Of a stretch of 46,769 bases of DNA, positions 1-10,130 are shown piece after piece (the stretch's first letter is position 1; the number at the start of each line of letters is the position of its first letter). The position numbers and the translations under genes are program-made. Where the stretch lies: positions 1-46,769 of the forward strand of contig PMZI01000028.1 of NCBI GenBank assembly GCA_003170475.1. The letters are read 5' to 3'. This stretch comes from Ignavibacteriota bacterium (GTDB taxonomy: Bacteria > Bacteroidota > Ignavibacteria > UBA10030). The notes under the pieces were generated by a model. That model was not told the origin of the DNA and made no database searches. It saw only the letters and a program-made list of their open reading frames with translations.

Positions 1-397
1 CGGCAAATCCCGAAGGGATCCTCCGAAGGAGTCCTTTGGACCTGTGGGACTGGCGCTCGCAAACTGGATAGGTGAAGTTGAAACAGAAGTTGGCTAGATG
101 TAAAGTGCCCGAACGAACGACATTCGGCCAATTCATCGTTCGGTCGGGCGGGCGGTTTGCCTAAATCGTTGGGCGCAAGCAAAGATTCAGTTTCTTAAGG
201 CGTTTTGCGGCGCAGAAGCAGCTGCGCTTGGAGGGATTGTTGTTACAGGATCCAGTGTGGTGACGGCGTGTTATACGGATCCCGAACGAGTGTTTCACAT
301 AATAGGCGGATCATTCTAATCCATGTTGGGCGGACATGTGGTTCCAACGATAGAATCTGAGAATACCCGTTCACAAATACAGTGAAAGAAGCACGAT
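1..397. other. Left-end intergenic region, no gene supported
   Basis: No reading frame here has a recognisable family or a convincing start. The first 31 bases hold two short palindromes, ATCCCGAAGGGAT (7-19) and CTCCGAAGGAG (21-31). They could be the end of an intergenic repeat or of an upstream terminator. The promoter of the S41 peptidase gene presumably lies in the right part, but I see no clear -35/-10 pair. Confidence 0.4.
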
Positions 398-1663
398 ATG
401 GTTCCTACAAGGCTGAAATGGCTCTGTTCGATATGCATCGCGATTTTTCTTTTGTCCGGCGTCGCTCTGGCGCAGGATGCAGTCGACCTGCGGATCGCGA
501 GCTACGAGGCAATCTGGCAGACGGTGAATGAGCAGCACTACGATTCCACCTTCGGCGGGCTCGACTGGACCGCGATTCATGACAAGTACTACGATCTGGT
601 GAAGCATGCCAATGATGAGACCGGATTCCTTGAGATTGCGAACCGCATGCTTGGCGAACTGGGATTGTCCCACTACTCCGTCTTTCGGGCTGAGCCGGAC
701 GGCCCTTCCACTGGGACCGTTGGTCTTGAAACCCGCCTGCTGGATGGCAAGGCGGTCATCACCACCATCAGGGAGGGTTATCCCGCCGCAAAAGCGGGCC
801 TGAGGGAAGGCTACATCGTCGAAGCCATCGACGACGTTCCCGTGGAAAAGATCCTGAGCAATAGCAAAAAGAAGGCGCTCTCGCATGTCAACGAGTGGCG
901 CAGACAATCAGACCTGGACCGCGCCATTCGCAATCGCCTGCGTGGTGCGCCTGGTACGTCGGTGTCGCTTACATTTCTGGACGAGTATGATTCTCTGCGC
1001 CGGACCACGTTGTTGAGAAAGGAACGTCCAGGGAAGACGATCCTCGACAAGTCCCTGCCCCCGTTTTTCGTCGAGTTCCAAGCCAAGCGGATCGCCGACA
1101 ACATTGGGTACATCAGCTTCAGCACTTTTCTTTCTCCGGTGGATGAGCGCTTTGAGCAGGCGATCGACGGCATGCTGGATATGCGCGGTATTGTTCTGGA
1201 CATCCGGGGAAATCCGGGAGGCATGCATGAAGTGGGAGAAGCAATCGCCGCGAAACTCCTTCAGAAGCCAACGCTGTTCTCGGTCTTCAAGTATCGTGAC
1301 AGGAAAGAGGAAGTCGTTGTTCAGCCAAACGGGAGGACCTATGCCGGCCCCGTGGTTGTGCTGATTGATGGGCAGAACGCATCGGCCAGCGAACGTTTTG
1401 CGGCATGTCTTCAGTCCATTGGACGCGGAGTCGTGATCGGGGAAAGGAGTCGAGGGGCCGTGGGCCCATCCGATGGAGAAGTGCTGCCTAACGGCACCAC
1501 TTTCCAATACTTGACCGCCCAGTCCCTGACGCCCGATGGAATCGTGCTGGAGGGACGTGGGGTGATTCCGGATATTGTCATCAGGCCGGATCGCGAGGCT
1601 CTGCTCCATGGAAAGGACGCGGCGTTAGATCGAGCCATCAAGTACATTAAGACCGGGCAGTAG
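398..1663 (+). CDS. S41 family (tail-specific-like) secreted peptidase
   Basis: A serine peptidase of the C-terminal-processing/tricorn-like S41 family, expected in the periplasm or outside the cell. Residues 1-26 form a signal peptide (basic start, hydrophobic core, cleavage after ALA). A PDZ-like segment at about 105-155 carries the AAKAGLREG signature. The catalytic core at about 225-400 has LDIRGNPGG (267-275) and the nucleophile motif NASASE (328-332), with the likely catalytic Ser at 329. The end reads GRGVIPDIVI, as in other family members. At 421 residues it has the usual length. ATG 398 follows an AAGAA purine stretch and is directly followed by the signal peptide. The gene stands alone. 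The substrate cannot be told from sequence. Confidence 0.88.
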   Translation: MVPTRLKWLCSICIAIFLLSGVALAQDAVDLRIASYEAIWQTVNEQHYDSTFGGLDWTAIHDKYYDLVKHANDETGFLEIANRMLGELGLSHYSVFRAEPDGPSTGTVGLETRLLDGKAVITTIREGYPAAKAGLREGYIVEAIDDVPVEKILSNSKKKALSHVNEWRRQSDLDRAIRNRLRGAPGTSVSLTFLDEYDSLRRTTLLRKERPGKTILDKSLPPFFVEFQAKRIADNIGYISFSTFLSPVDERFEQAIDGMLDMRGIVLDIRGNPGGMHEVGEAIAAKLLQKPTLFSVFKYRDRKEEVVVQPNGRTYAGPVVVLIDGQNASASERFAACLQSIGRGVVIGERSRGAVGPSDGEVLPNGTTFQYLTAQSLTPDGIVLEGRGVIPDIVIRPDREALLHGKDAALDRAIKYIKTGQ

Positions 1664-1854
1664 GGGGCAGACAGAATGGGCGGAGTCAAGGACCGGCCGC
1701 CCATCAAGCGGCTCAAGCTGACGGAAACAGGATGGTCCGATTCATTCGATGTTTGTCCGCCGCAGCTTACTTGTCCGCCATCCTTTTTGGCGGAGCCGCG
1801 ATCCGTTAGGCGGGCGCCAATCATCACAGTGCCACACGTACAGCGAGGGTCCCC

Positions 1855-2007
1855 ATGATTCGCAAACTCAAGAACGGTCACTACCGCCTCTACTCAACGA
1901 AGAAGAATCCGAAAACAGGGAAGCGGCGCAACTTGGGTACGTTCACGACTCGGGCGGCGGCCGAAAAGCACGAGCGTGAAGTTCAGTTCTTCAAGCGACA
2001 GGGCTGA
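1855..2007 (+). CDS. Small basic protein, 50 aa, resembling an integrase N-terminal arm
   Basis: A 50-residue, strongly basic protein starting MIRKLKNGHYRLYS and ending VQFFKRQG. The pattern is a short beta hairpin (GHYRLYSTKKNPKTGKRRNLGTF) followed by a helix (TRAAAEKHEREVQF). This resembles the arm-type DNA-binding domain of tyrosine integrases (GKRxxLGTFxTxxEAExxE). From memory, near-identical orphan proteins (KNPKTGKRRNLGTF..RAAAEKHER) are common in environmental bacteria. A GCGAGGG purine block lies just upstream of the ATG. It is probably a nucleic-acid binding protein, and no catalytic integrase domain follows. Function unproven. Confidence 0.6.
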   Translation: MIRKLKNGHYRLYSTKKNPKTGKRRNLGTFTTRAAAEKHEREVQFFKRQG

Positions 2008-2097
2008 TACACCGGCGCTTGCACACTGGAAGGGCGATGTTGAATCGGAGCTTGACCAAATTTAAGGTGCTCGATCCATGCCGATGCTTTCCAGAGA

Positions 2098-2147
2098 TTT
2101 GCCTTTGCTTGCTGCTCTGGGTACCTTGCATCACCCTCTCGCACCGT
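2098..2147 (+). repeat. Diverged dispersed repeat, copy 1
   Basis: About 50 bases that match 7401-7450 at roughly 80% by eye. The shared core contains TTTGCCTTTG, GCTCTGG, TACCTTGCAT and ACCCT.TCG. Both copies lie upstream of a plus-strand gene (T9SS cargo protein here, response regulator there). It may be a decayed mobile fragment or a leader element. Confidence 0.4.
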
Positions 2148-2404
2148 TTGCATACCGCCACGATCACAGGGAGAAGTTATGCTTTTTTTGGATCATCACA
2201 ATCCACCCCCTGTGTGTTCAAAGCAAGGAACGAAAAACGAGTTTCCGATGATGCACGTGAATTTGGCGTTTGCACCCCCCAAGACAACGCGCATGGACTG
2301 CAGCATGTTGTTCTGACACTGCACCCCTGCGTTCAATACTTGGCCTTCCATCTCGCGGAGGTAGCATTGCCCTTTGGCAAAACTGTTACCTCTGAAAGGA
2401 AAAT

Positions 2405-4330
2405 ATGAAAACAGAAGATGCAACACTGTATAGTCTCCCGCATGGCGAAAATCCGTTGTTTGGCATTGTGACTAAAGTCTTTGCCCTCCTTAGTATTCTT
2501 ACACCATGCCTCATGGCTCAGACATCGAACACATGGCCGAAGCCGACCGTCGCGATATATGACTGCAACTGTTCAGCGGCGACCACCGGCGACCCTGCCA
2601 CTCAGAGCATCATCAACACATCTTCGCGATGGATTCTTCAGGACATTCTCCATGACACCTCCAGCCAGCAAGTCAGTCTGTTCTCTTATGGATACGCAGA
2701 CACTACTGCAACCGATTTCACCCTTTCGGGGTTTGTCATCACGTTGCCGGACAGTGGACGGGTGGTCGATGCCGACTACATTATCGCAAGCACGCTCGTC
2801 AGGAGCGTCAGCAACTACACGCTGACGGTCTCTTTGCTGGACGGACGTACGTTCAGTCACGCCATTGATGCAATCGCGACGTTCGTCACGGTGAGCAATG
2901 CGAACGTGCAATCTGCGTGTCTCTCGGCGGTCCAGAAGATCCTCCCGCTGACGACGAAGATCCGGAACTACCAGGAACTGCTGAAGAGCGGGAATCCGGC
3001 GTTGTGCATCAATCCGCAGATCGTCCTCGTTCCTGCCCAATCACATCTCGCCCTGAAGGGAAATACGACGGTTGCGATCACGGCAACGGACTGCGATGGG
3101 ACGCCGATCATCAACCATCAGCTGACACTGAGCGCAACGGATGGGTCATTTGGCGTCTCCACTGTTCAGACGGATGTTGCAGGTAACGCGACCGCCTTAT
3201 TCACTGCGGGCGGCACGAGTGGCGTCGCCCTGGTCACGGCGACTCTGGTGAATGCGCTTACCGTCACACATGATACGATCTCTCCGAACGGCTCAGAAGC
3301 GATCGTTGTCGGGACGTACGATTCGACCCTCTGGGTGATGACATACACGTTTAGCCAAACCGGAACGGCCTTCATCGATTCTCTCTACCAGAAACCCGAA
3401 GGGACGGCCTGGATCCAATACACGACATTCTTTGCGCAATCCGCTCAAGGCAAGTTCTTCGGTCCGGGGAAGATCCAGAAGCTCACTGATATCGAATGGC
3501 ATGCAACGAGCGGCGTATTCTCCGGATCAAGCTTCGCTCATTCATTCGAAAAGGACAGCTCGCCACTCGATCTTAGCGTTTGTCCGAGTAAATACTGGGC
3601 AATGTCTGGATCCTCGTGGAGCTACATTGCGAAACCAGATTCCAACCAGAAGGTCTACTCGTCCGCAGAAGCATCCTATGATCCAAAGAACAATTACGAG
3701 GACTTCGCAATCGATATTCCTTACACAATGGTGGGGGGGTCTAGCTACATGTGGTATGCGACAGGAAACCGGATCAACGGAGAATGTCAGACCAGCTCCC
3801 ACTTCGATGGCGGACATGCAAAGGCGAAGCTCAGTAAGACGGGCTTGATGAGCCTGTTTGGCACTCCCGGAACTGTCCTGGGACTTTCGATTGTGCCTGT
3901 ATATTCCAACGGATCCTTCGTCATGTGCACGATCACCGTGAACGGTACCTGGCGCGTCACCGGCCCGGATGGCATTATCCCTGTCATGTCCACCAATGAA
4001 TTTGTGGCTACACTCAAACCGTTCTCAGCGTTAACAACGTCGGTGAAGGAAGGAATCGGACTGCCGAAGGCATTCTCACTGGCTCAAAACTATCCGAATC
4101 CGTTCAATCCTTCAACGATCATCCAGTATGACCTACCGGCTGCTGGACACGTGACACTGCTGGTCTACAACATGCTCGGACAAGTGGTGGCGAAGCTCGT
4201 CGACGAAGCGCAGAATGCCGGTACCTACAAAGTAAAGTGGGATGGATCAGGTGTTGCTAGCGGAATGTATTTCTATCGGCTACAAGCGGGAGAATTCATT
4301 AGCACAAAGAAGGCAATTCTGATAAAGTAG
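2405..4330 (+). CDS. Secreted multidomain protein with type IX sorting domain
   Basis: A 641-residue exported protein. A signal peptide follows a long N-terminal stretch (hydrophobic core FALLSILTPCLMAQ, about 25-38). Residues about 45-190 resemble a CsgG/curli-type fold, with DADYIIASTLV and a statement on a 'dilution' of subunit repeats not possible by eye. Residues about 205-295 form a bacterial Ig-like (Big_1) domain with ALKGNTTVAITATDCDGTPI and TDVAGNATALFTAG. The last ~80 residues are a type A T9SS sorting domain: LAQNYPNPFNPSTIIQYDLP, GHVTLLVYNMLGQVV, then GMYFYRLQAGEF. In T9SS this domain is cleaved after outer-membrane passage and the cargo is anchored or released. The start at 2405 has a GAAAGGA ribosome site. 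Binding target unknown. Confidence 0.85.
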   Translation: MKTEDATLYSLPHGENPLFGIVTKVFALLSILTPCLMAQTSNTWPKPTVAIYDCNCSAATTGDPATQSIINTSSRWILQDILHDTSSQQVSLFSYGYADTTATDFTLSGFVITLPDSGRVVDADYIIASTLVRSVSNYTLTVSLLDGRTFSHAIDAIATFVTVSNANVQSACLSAVQKILPLTTKIRNYQELLKSGNPALCINPQIVLVPAQSHLALKGNTTVAITATDCDGTPIINHQLTLSATDGSFGVSTVQTDVAGNATALFTAGGTSGVALVTATLVNALTVTHDTISPNGSEAIVVGTYDSTLWVMTYTFSQTGTAFIDSLYQKPEGTAWIQYTTFFAQSAQGKFFGPGKIQKLTDIEWHATSGVFSGSSFAHSFEKDSSPLDLSVCPSKYWAMSGSSWSYIAKPDSNQKVYSSAEASYDPKNNYEDFAIDIPYTMVGGSSYMWYATGNRINGECQTSSHFDGGHAKAKLSKTGLMSLFGTPGTVLGLSIVPVYSNGSFVMCTITVNGTWRVTGPDGIIPVMSTNEFVATLKPFSALTTSVKEGIGLPKAFSLAQNYPNPFNPSTIIQYDLPAAGHVTLLVYNMLGQVVAKLVDEAQNAGTYKVKWDGSGVASGMYFYRLQAGEFISTKKAILIK

Positions 4331-4354
4331 GTTCATAACGGCACTGTGGTTTGC

Positions 4355-4792
4355 CTAGTAAGTGAAAAACAAAATAAAACCTATTGCTTCAGATGCTATC
4401 GAACCGATTACATAAAGATAGCTGAGCAAAGAAGCACCCGGTACTAAAACACATCTCTCGGGATGCATTGGGTCAACACTTACCTTAACTACGCTCCCTA
4501 CGGAATATTTTTCACAATAATCTCTTGAACCGGACTCGGTTTCCCATGTGCCACCATATCTTATTTTGTAGCCTTCATAGTGCAAACCATCAAATGTGTA
4601 TTCATAAGAAATAACGGGAACATACGCTCTAATTCTGCCCCATATTATTTGCACTCGAGACTCGATAATATCACACTCGACTAGGTTCCAATGGTGACTT
4701 CGTATAGCTAGCCAAAGATTTCTAGAAGACCACATGAATCCGATGAGACCGCCAAGACTTAACAATAAGCCATATATCAACTTGTGGTCCAT
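4355..4792 (-). CDS. DUF3592 family membrane protein
   Basis: A small inner-membrane protein of about 145 residues. An N-terminal membrane segment (about 5-25) and a C-terminal one (LLSYLYVIGSIASEAIGFILFF) flank a soluble loop. The loop follows the DUF3592 pattern: W-x-x-V-E-C-x-I-I-x-S, Y-x-P-V-I-S-Y-E-Y-x-x-x-G, then V-x-V-x-V-D-P-x-x-P-E-R-C-V-L-V-P-G. Function of the family is unknown. ATG 4792 was chosen over a TTG at 4816 because a GGTGGAG ribosome site lies between them. The coding sequence is visibly AT-richer than its neighbours, which may mark recent acquisition. It runs opposite to the T9SS cargo gene, converging on it with a 24-base gap. Confidence 0.72.
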   Translation of the reverse strand: MDHKLIYGLLLSLGGLIGFMWSSRNLWLAIRSHHWNLVECDIIESRVQIIWGRIRAYVPVISYEYTFDGLHYEGYKIRYGGTWETESGSRDYCEKYSVGSVVKVSVDPMHPERCVLVPGASLLSYLYVIGSIASEAIGFILFFTY

Positions 4793-5183
4793 ATATGTTT
4801 TCTCTCCACCTAACAATCATTCAACGGATCCGCACAAGATGTTAGGGTTTGGTTTCCTAATCTATTGCGACGCTTGTGCTCATTCGGTCAGCATGTGCGG
4901 GCCGTTAACCGATGCGAATGATTCCTTGATGAGTACCATTTCCGAAAATGATACCAGTACCAAGGCAAAAACAGAAATCGTACTGACCAGCTCCCTGTTG
5001 TGGTGCCACTGTTGAGTTAGTTAATTTGTTCAGCCGTTGGCAAGCCCACGGGGTATCGGACCTGTAGAGCTGAATGATCTGTTCCACCGTATGTCTCTGC
5101 ATGCCCGTCGGTGTCTCCCTCTGACCCAAGACAAATAAAGCTCTAACTCATTCTTTGATCATTTATCGGGGGCAAGTCACCCT
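4793..5183. other. Gap between two minus-strand genes
   Basis: No supported gene. On the minus strand near 5105-5065 one can read RHTVEQIIQL, which recalls the start of IS3-type OrfA proteins. Nothing after it fits, so at most it is an unrecognisable remnant. The promoter for the DUF3592 gene should lie at the left end. Confidence 0.3.
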
Positions 5184-5582
5184 TCAAGCCGGACGAGGCG
5201 AAGATATCATAACCTTGTATCCGTCCGGATCACGAAATCGGAACGCACGTGTACCCCAAGGCGTATCAGCGGGCTCCGAGTCCAGAATGCCACCGTGTTT
5301 CTTCATGCCGTTTGCAAGCTCGTCGATGTTTTGATCGGTTGTGATACGCAGCGAAAAACCCTCGCCTTTGACGCGTTCCCATCCCTTTGCACCGTCGTCC
5401 TGATTGATCGAAATCGACACGTCTCCCGCCTTCAGCGCCACGCTCCGCAGAGTTCCTTCGCGCTCGATCTTGCGCTCAATAACAAAGCCCAGCGTATCTT
5501 GATAGTAGGTAAGACTTTTCTGAAGATCTTTAACGGTTAATGAAACGGCGAGGGGACGCCCTTTCAACAATTCTGTGCTCAT
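5184..5582 (-). CDS. VOC (glyoxalase/bleomycin resistance) family protein
   Basis: A 132-residue single-chain vicinal oxygen chelate protein with two beta-alpha-beta-beta-beta modules. The first is at about 8-60 (AVSLTVKDLQKSLTYYQDTLGFVIERK), the second at about 75-130 (FSLRITTDQNIDEL, ending TRAFRFRDPDGYKVMI). The RDPDGY motif is the usual place of the second-module metal ligand or its neighbour. Family members include lyases, dioxygenases and antibiotic-binding proteins, so the substrate is open. The start has a clear GAGGAG ribosome site. Monocistronic; the next minus-strand gene upstream lies about 350 bases away. Confidence 0.85.
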   Translation of the reverse strand: MSTELLKGRPLAVSLTVKDLQKSLTYYQDTLGFVIERKIEREGTLRSVALKAGDVSISINQDDGAKGWERVKGEGFSLRITTDQNIDELANGMKKHGGILDSEPADTPWGTRAFRFRDPDGYKVMISSPRPA

Positions 5583-5930
5583 CTGTGCTCCTCTATAATG
5601 TCAGTGCTTCCTGTTTGGGCCGAAATACCTTCGCAACAATCTATTCTATCAAAAGAAGAACTTCAACCTCTTGTGTTATCACCCCAGAACCTGGTGCTCC
5701 TGTCGTTTGCCGTGAGCGCGCGGGTGCAAGGTTATGAATTGTTCGCTCGTAAAACAACTACATGTGTCAACCTCGAGAAGAAATCCAAAGACAAGTCGTT
5801 GCGGTATGATAACGATCTCTATTGGTGGCTCACAACGCTCAGCAGGCATTGAGACGCCCTGTTCTTTCCGAGTCACGTTTCCACGCGTGGCAAATTGCGC
5901 TGGCACACGTTCTGTCTGCTTCAATCCTTT
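5583..5930. other. Intergenic gap, no gene supported
   Basis: About 350 bases between the start of the VOC gene and the end of the SPFH gene, both on the minus strand. No family-like reading frame and no strong hairpin. It should hold the VOC promoter. Confidence 0.35.
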
Positions 5931-6863
5931 TTATTTCTCTGACCTCTTGCTCGGAATGTTCAGGAGTGGTGTCAACTTCTGATCATACGGCAAAATGATT
6001 GTCGAGTTATTGGGACTGCTCACGACGTCTTTGAGCTGACTGATGTAATACCATTGCAGATAATTCTGCGTCAGTCCATTGCCGATGATTTTTTGAGCAT
6101 TCGAAATTCCCTGAGCCTCAATTGCTTTTCGTTGCGCCTCCTTCTGAGCATACAGTATGGTATACTCCATTTGTTGCGCTTCCTGAGAAGCTTTGAGTTT
6201 TGCCGCAATGGCATCGCTGACCGTTGTCGGTGGTTCCACATTTCTAATGAGTACGTTATCCAAAACGACACCTTTACCGGTCAGTTCTTGCAGCAGTAAT
6301 TCAGTAACCGTTTTCGTATAGGCATCTCTCTGGAGAGACATAACGTCGCTGGCGTCAAACTTGGTGGCAGCATTGACCAACGCAGTTCTGATGGCCGGCC
6401 TCACAATCACTTCTTCATAGTCAAGACCGATATTGCTGTAAACATTATTCGCCTGCAATGGATCTAAATGATACCAAACGCTGACATCGAATTTCAGGAT
6501 AAGTTGATCGCGGGAGAGCGTGGCAACAGCATCATCACCGGTCTTCTTGCCTTCATTATGGACTGAAGACATCGTGTAGGCTTTCGTTTGAACAGACATC
6601 TTGTAGACGTCAGTGAGAAAAAAGATCGGGTGAATACCAGCCGGGAGAGACTGTGAACCAACATTGCCGAACGTCACGGGAACTCCTACATATCCTGGCT
6701 CAATAATCGTAAAGGATGAAGCAGCGAAGGCTACGACTGCCAACCCAAGACTTACAAATCCGGCTTTCCTGAAGTCAATAGGATAAGAGGCGTCCCTTCG
6801 CCGAACGGTCAACAGGGCAATGCCTACAGCAGCAAAAAATACAACAAGAAATGAAGTAGTCAT
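5931..6863 (-). CDS. SPFH/prohibitin family membrane protein
   Basis: A 310-residue membrane-anchored SPFH (stomatin/prohibitin/flotillin/HflK) protein. Two hydrophobic segments lie at about 3-20 and 34-50. The SPFH domain follows from IIEPGYVGVPVTFGNVGSQSLPAGIHPI to about 235, then a helical, Gln/Ala/Lys-rich coiled coil (AKLKASQEAQQMEYTILYAQKEAQRKAIEAQG) and a short tail. Such proteins build ring-like assemblies at membrane microdomains or regulate FtsH-type proteases. No FtsH or NfeD gene is adjacent, so the partner is unknown. The start has a textbook AAAGGAG ribosome site. Confidence 0.87.
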   Translation of the reverse strand: MTTSFLVVFFAAVGIALLTVRRRDASYPIDFRKAGFVSLGLAVVAFAASSFTIIEPGYVGVPVTFGNVGSQSLPAGIHPIFFLTDVYKMSVQTKAYTMSSVHNEGKKTGDDAVATLSRDQLILKFDVSVWYHLDPLQANNVYSNIGLDYEEVIVRPAIRTALVNAATKFDASDVMSLQRDAYTKTVTELLLQELTGKGVVLDNVLIRNVEPPTTVSDAIAAKLKASQEAQQMEYTILYAQKEAQRKAIEAQGISNAQKIIGNGLTQNYLQWYYISQLKDVVSSPNNSTIILPYDQKLTPLLNIPSKRSEK

Positions 6864-7157
6864 GATGTTCTCCTTTGGTTTTTGTTTTCACTACAATCTA
6901 CGGATTTCTCGATCAGTCCGCATGACGCAGTTCCTCACGCGGCAACTCTTTCTATCGTTTGGAGCCTGGAGAATGAGCGGGGACGAAGAAGATGGTCATT
7001 TTGTGCTGATTCCTGCGGTTACGGTGATTGTACTTGGTTGTAGTTCAGTGATGCTATTCTTCTGTACGCATACATCCTGCTCCCGTGAACAGCTCCAAAG
7101 AAGAATCCCCGCCTGACCCGGTTGCGCTCATGAAAGCGGGCAGGCCCTTCGGTACAA

Positions 7158-7233
7158 GTCCCGCTTCGCCTTCGGCTCACGGGACAGGCCCCGATCAAAA
7201 AGCAATCGGGGTAAATCGGTGGGCTCGTCCACC
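7158..7233. repeat. Cluster of three intergenic hairpins
   Basis: Three consecutive inverted repeats: GTCCCG/CGGGAC (7158-7163 with 7180-7185), CCCCGAT/ATCGGGG (7189-7195 with 7205-7211) and GGTGG/CCACC (7218-7222 with 7229-7233). The first hairpin, GTCCCGCTTCG..CGGGAC, recurs at 15880-15906. This suggests a REP-like family in the genome. Confidence 0.5.
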
Positions 7234-7400
7234 AATCTCGGTCCAAGAAGGCCGGGTGGAGATTCTTTTTCTTATTCAGGGATCTTCAAACAATCCCATT
7301 CCTTTCCCTCGATCCGACCTGCCATTCCTCACGATTCAATGTGACAGCGATAGAGACATATTGGTACTACCACATACAGGCCTGTCGCCGTTCTCCGGAA

Positions 7401-7450
7401 GTTTGCCTTTGTTGAGCGCTCTGGCTACCTTGCATTACCCTTTCGAGCCG
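7401..7450 (+). repeat. Diverged dispersed repeat, copy 2
   Basis: Matches 2098-2147 at about 80% by eye. It lies about 110 bases upstream of the response regulator start. Confidence 0.4.
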
Positions 7451-7558
7451 TCCACACTTTTCTGCTGCCATGTGGACTTGCAGGCCCTGTAATCATCTTC
7501 GAACTATGCTTGTTCCATCCCGAGTCCGGCGAGCAGTATCTTCGGAAAGTAGAATCAT

Positions 7559-7930
7559 ATGACAGTGAAGAAAAACATTCTGGTCGTCGATGACGAGCAC
7601 TCACTCAGAACCGCAATCTGCGCTCAGCTGAAAGAGCAAGGCTACGGTGTTTCTTCTGCAGAGGATGGGGAGGTTGCCATCGAGATGTTGCGTTCCCAGA
7701 CATTCGACTTGATTCTTCTTGATCTTAATATGCCAAACGTTGACGGATTCGAGGTTCTGAGGTTCGCTAAACAGAAGTATCCAAAGACCAAAGCAGTGAT
7801 GATGACGGGATTTGCGGACTTGAACAATGCTCTTGATTCAAGAGGATTGGGAGCAGATCATTTCATCGCCAAACCCTTCGAGCGCAAAGAATTGCTCTCA
7901 GTAATCCATCGTCTCCTGAGGGATGTCTGA
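7559..7930 (+). CDS. Single-domain response regulator (CheY-like receiver)
   Basis: A 123-residue stand-alone receiver domain. The acidic pair is Asp11/Asp12, the phospho-acceptor Asp55 (LILLDLNMP), the switch Thr83 (VMMTGFAD) and the conserved Lys105 (FIAKPF). There is no output domain, so it should act by protein contact, as in chemotaxis or phosphorelays. No histidine kinase is nearby. A GGAAAGTAGAA purine stretch precedes the ATG. It ends 57 bases before the aldo-keto reductase; co-transcription is possible but the functions do not obviously match. Confidence 0.9.
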   Translation: MTVKKNILVVDDEHSLRTAICAQLKEQGYGVSSAEDGEVAIEMLRSQTFDLILLDLNMPNVDGFEVLRFAKQKYPKTKAVMMTGFADLNNALDSRGLGADHFIAKPFERKELLSVIHRLLRDV

Positions 7931-7960
7931 TCTGAAAACGCAACAGAGCACTTCACCTGA

Positions 7961-8983
<1,023 letters not shown>

Positions 8984-9043
8984 GGGGGTTCGCTGCACCA
9001 TCAAAGGAAGTATTTCATTTCTTCTGTCTCAAAGGAGTTCACG

Positions 9044-10039
9044 ATGAAGGTCTTGTTTATCGGCGGGACGGGAAACATCAGCACGGCAGTGAGCAGGTTG
9101 GCGGTGGAGCGCGGCATAGAACTGTGGCATTTTAACAGGGGAAAAAGAGGTCCAGCAGTTCCCGGCGTGCAAACGATCGTCGGCGATTTCGCCAAACACG
9201 ATGAGGTCGCAGCCAAGCTGAAAGGGCATTCGTGGGACGTCGTCGTGAATTGGATCGCCTACCTGGAAGAGGATGTCCAGCGTGACTACGAACTTCTGAA
9301 AGGAAGAACAAGTCAATATATCTTCATCAGTTCAGCATCCGCATACCAACGACCGCTGGCATTTCCCATCGTGACGGAATCCACCCCCCTCTGCAATCCG
9401 TACTGGCAGTATTCCCGCAACAAGATCGCGTGTGAAACCAACCTGATGACTCATTACAGGAACGATGGTTTTCCCATCACGATCGTAAGACCCTCGCTGA
9501 CGTACGACACTGTGATCCCTGTCCCGATCGGCGGCTGGACGGAGTACACGATCGTCGATAGAATCAAAAAGGGGGAGAAGATCATCGTGCACGGCGATGG
9601 TTCCTCGCTGTGGACCATCACGCACGCGGATGACTTCGCCAAAGGATTCGTCGGACTCTTTGGCCATCAACAGGCGATCGGACAGGCGTTTCACATCACC
9701 TCTGACGAGATCCTCACGTGGGATCAAATTCATCAGGCTCTGGCAGAAGCGGCAGGGTGTAAAGCCAACATCGTTCACATATCGTCGGATTTCCTCGCAT
9801 CGTACGATGAGGAGCTTCGGGGAAGCCTTGTTGGCGACAAAGCGACGAGCGTGATTTTTGACAATACGAAGATCAAGCGATTCGTCCCCGGATTCGTCGC
9901 AACAATACCGTTCCAGCAGGGGATTAAGCGTACGCTCGATTGGTTTGAGGTGGATCCCGCCAGGCGAGTGGTGAAAAAGGAGACGAACGAATTCATCGAA
10001 AAAGTCCTGAAGCAGTACGAGGGTGCTCTGAAACGCTAG
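9044..10039 (+). CDS. NAD-dependent epimerase/dehydratase (extended SDR)
   Basis: A 331-residue extended short-chain dehydrogenase/reductase. The Rossmann start is MKVLFIGGTGNIS, with GGTGNIS as the dinucleotide loop, and the catalytic pair is Tyr123/Lys127 (YSRNK). FISSASAYQ supplies the Ser. The C-terminal half (about 190-331) is the substrate domain. The pattern resembles the CSP41/RfbB-like group that acts on nucleotide sugars or binds RNA in plastids, so the substrate is open. A strong AAAGGAG site precedes the ATG. No sugar-pathway genes are adjacent. Confidence 0.85.
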   Translation: MKVLFIGGTGNISTAVSRLAVERGIELWHFNRGKRGPAVPGVQTIVGDFAKHDEVAAKLKGHSWDVVVNWIAYLEEDVQRDYELLKGRTSQYIFISSASAYQRPLAFPIVTESTPLCNPYWQYSRNKIACETNLMTHYRNDGFPITIVRPSLTYDTVIPVPIGGWTEYTIVDRIKKGEKIIVHGDGSSLWTITHADDFAKGFVGLFGHQQAIGQAFHITSDEILTWDQIHQALAEAAGCKANIVHISSDFLASYDEELRGSLVGDKATSVIFDNTKIKRFVPGFVATIPFQQGIKRTLDWFEVDPARRVVKKETNEFIEKVLKQYEGALKR

Positions 10040-10130
10040 ATCCCATCTCAAAAAAAAGCTTTTCTGTCCCGCAGTGACTTCAGGCAAATGTGTCATCGCG
10101 GGCGCCGTTTGCGAAGTGACTTCTTCTGTC

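Larger units (their letters stand above)
6864..7558. other. 695-base intergenic region with hairpins
   Basis: No supported gene. A frame at about 6922-7116 would encode a short peptide with one membrane-like stretch but has no ribosome site or family. The region holds a run of hairpins (7158-7233) and copy 2 of a dispersed repeat (7401-7450). Divergent promoters for the SPFH gene and the response regulator must lie here. Confidence 0.4.

Noticed and set aside
908-1609. Long minus-strand open frame (233 codons) within the S41 peptidase gene
   Set aside because: It is antisense to a clear peptidase, has no family signature and no ribosome site.
5065-5110. Remnant of an IS3-type transposase (RHTVEQIIQL on the minus strand)
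   Set aside because: Only about ten residues fit; nothing after them matches and there are no terminal repeats.
6922-7116. Short frame with one hydrophobic stretch between the SPFH and response regulator genes
   Set aside because: No ribosome site, no family, and composition like the surrounding non-coding DNA.
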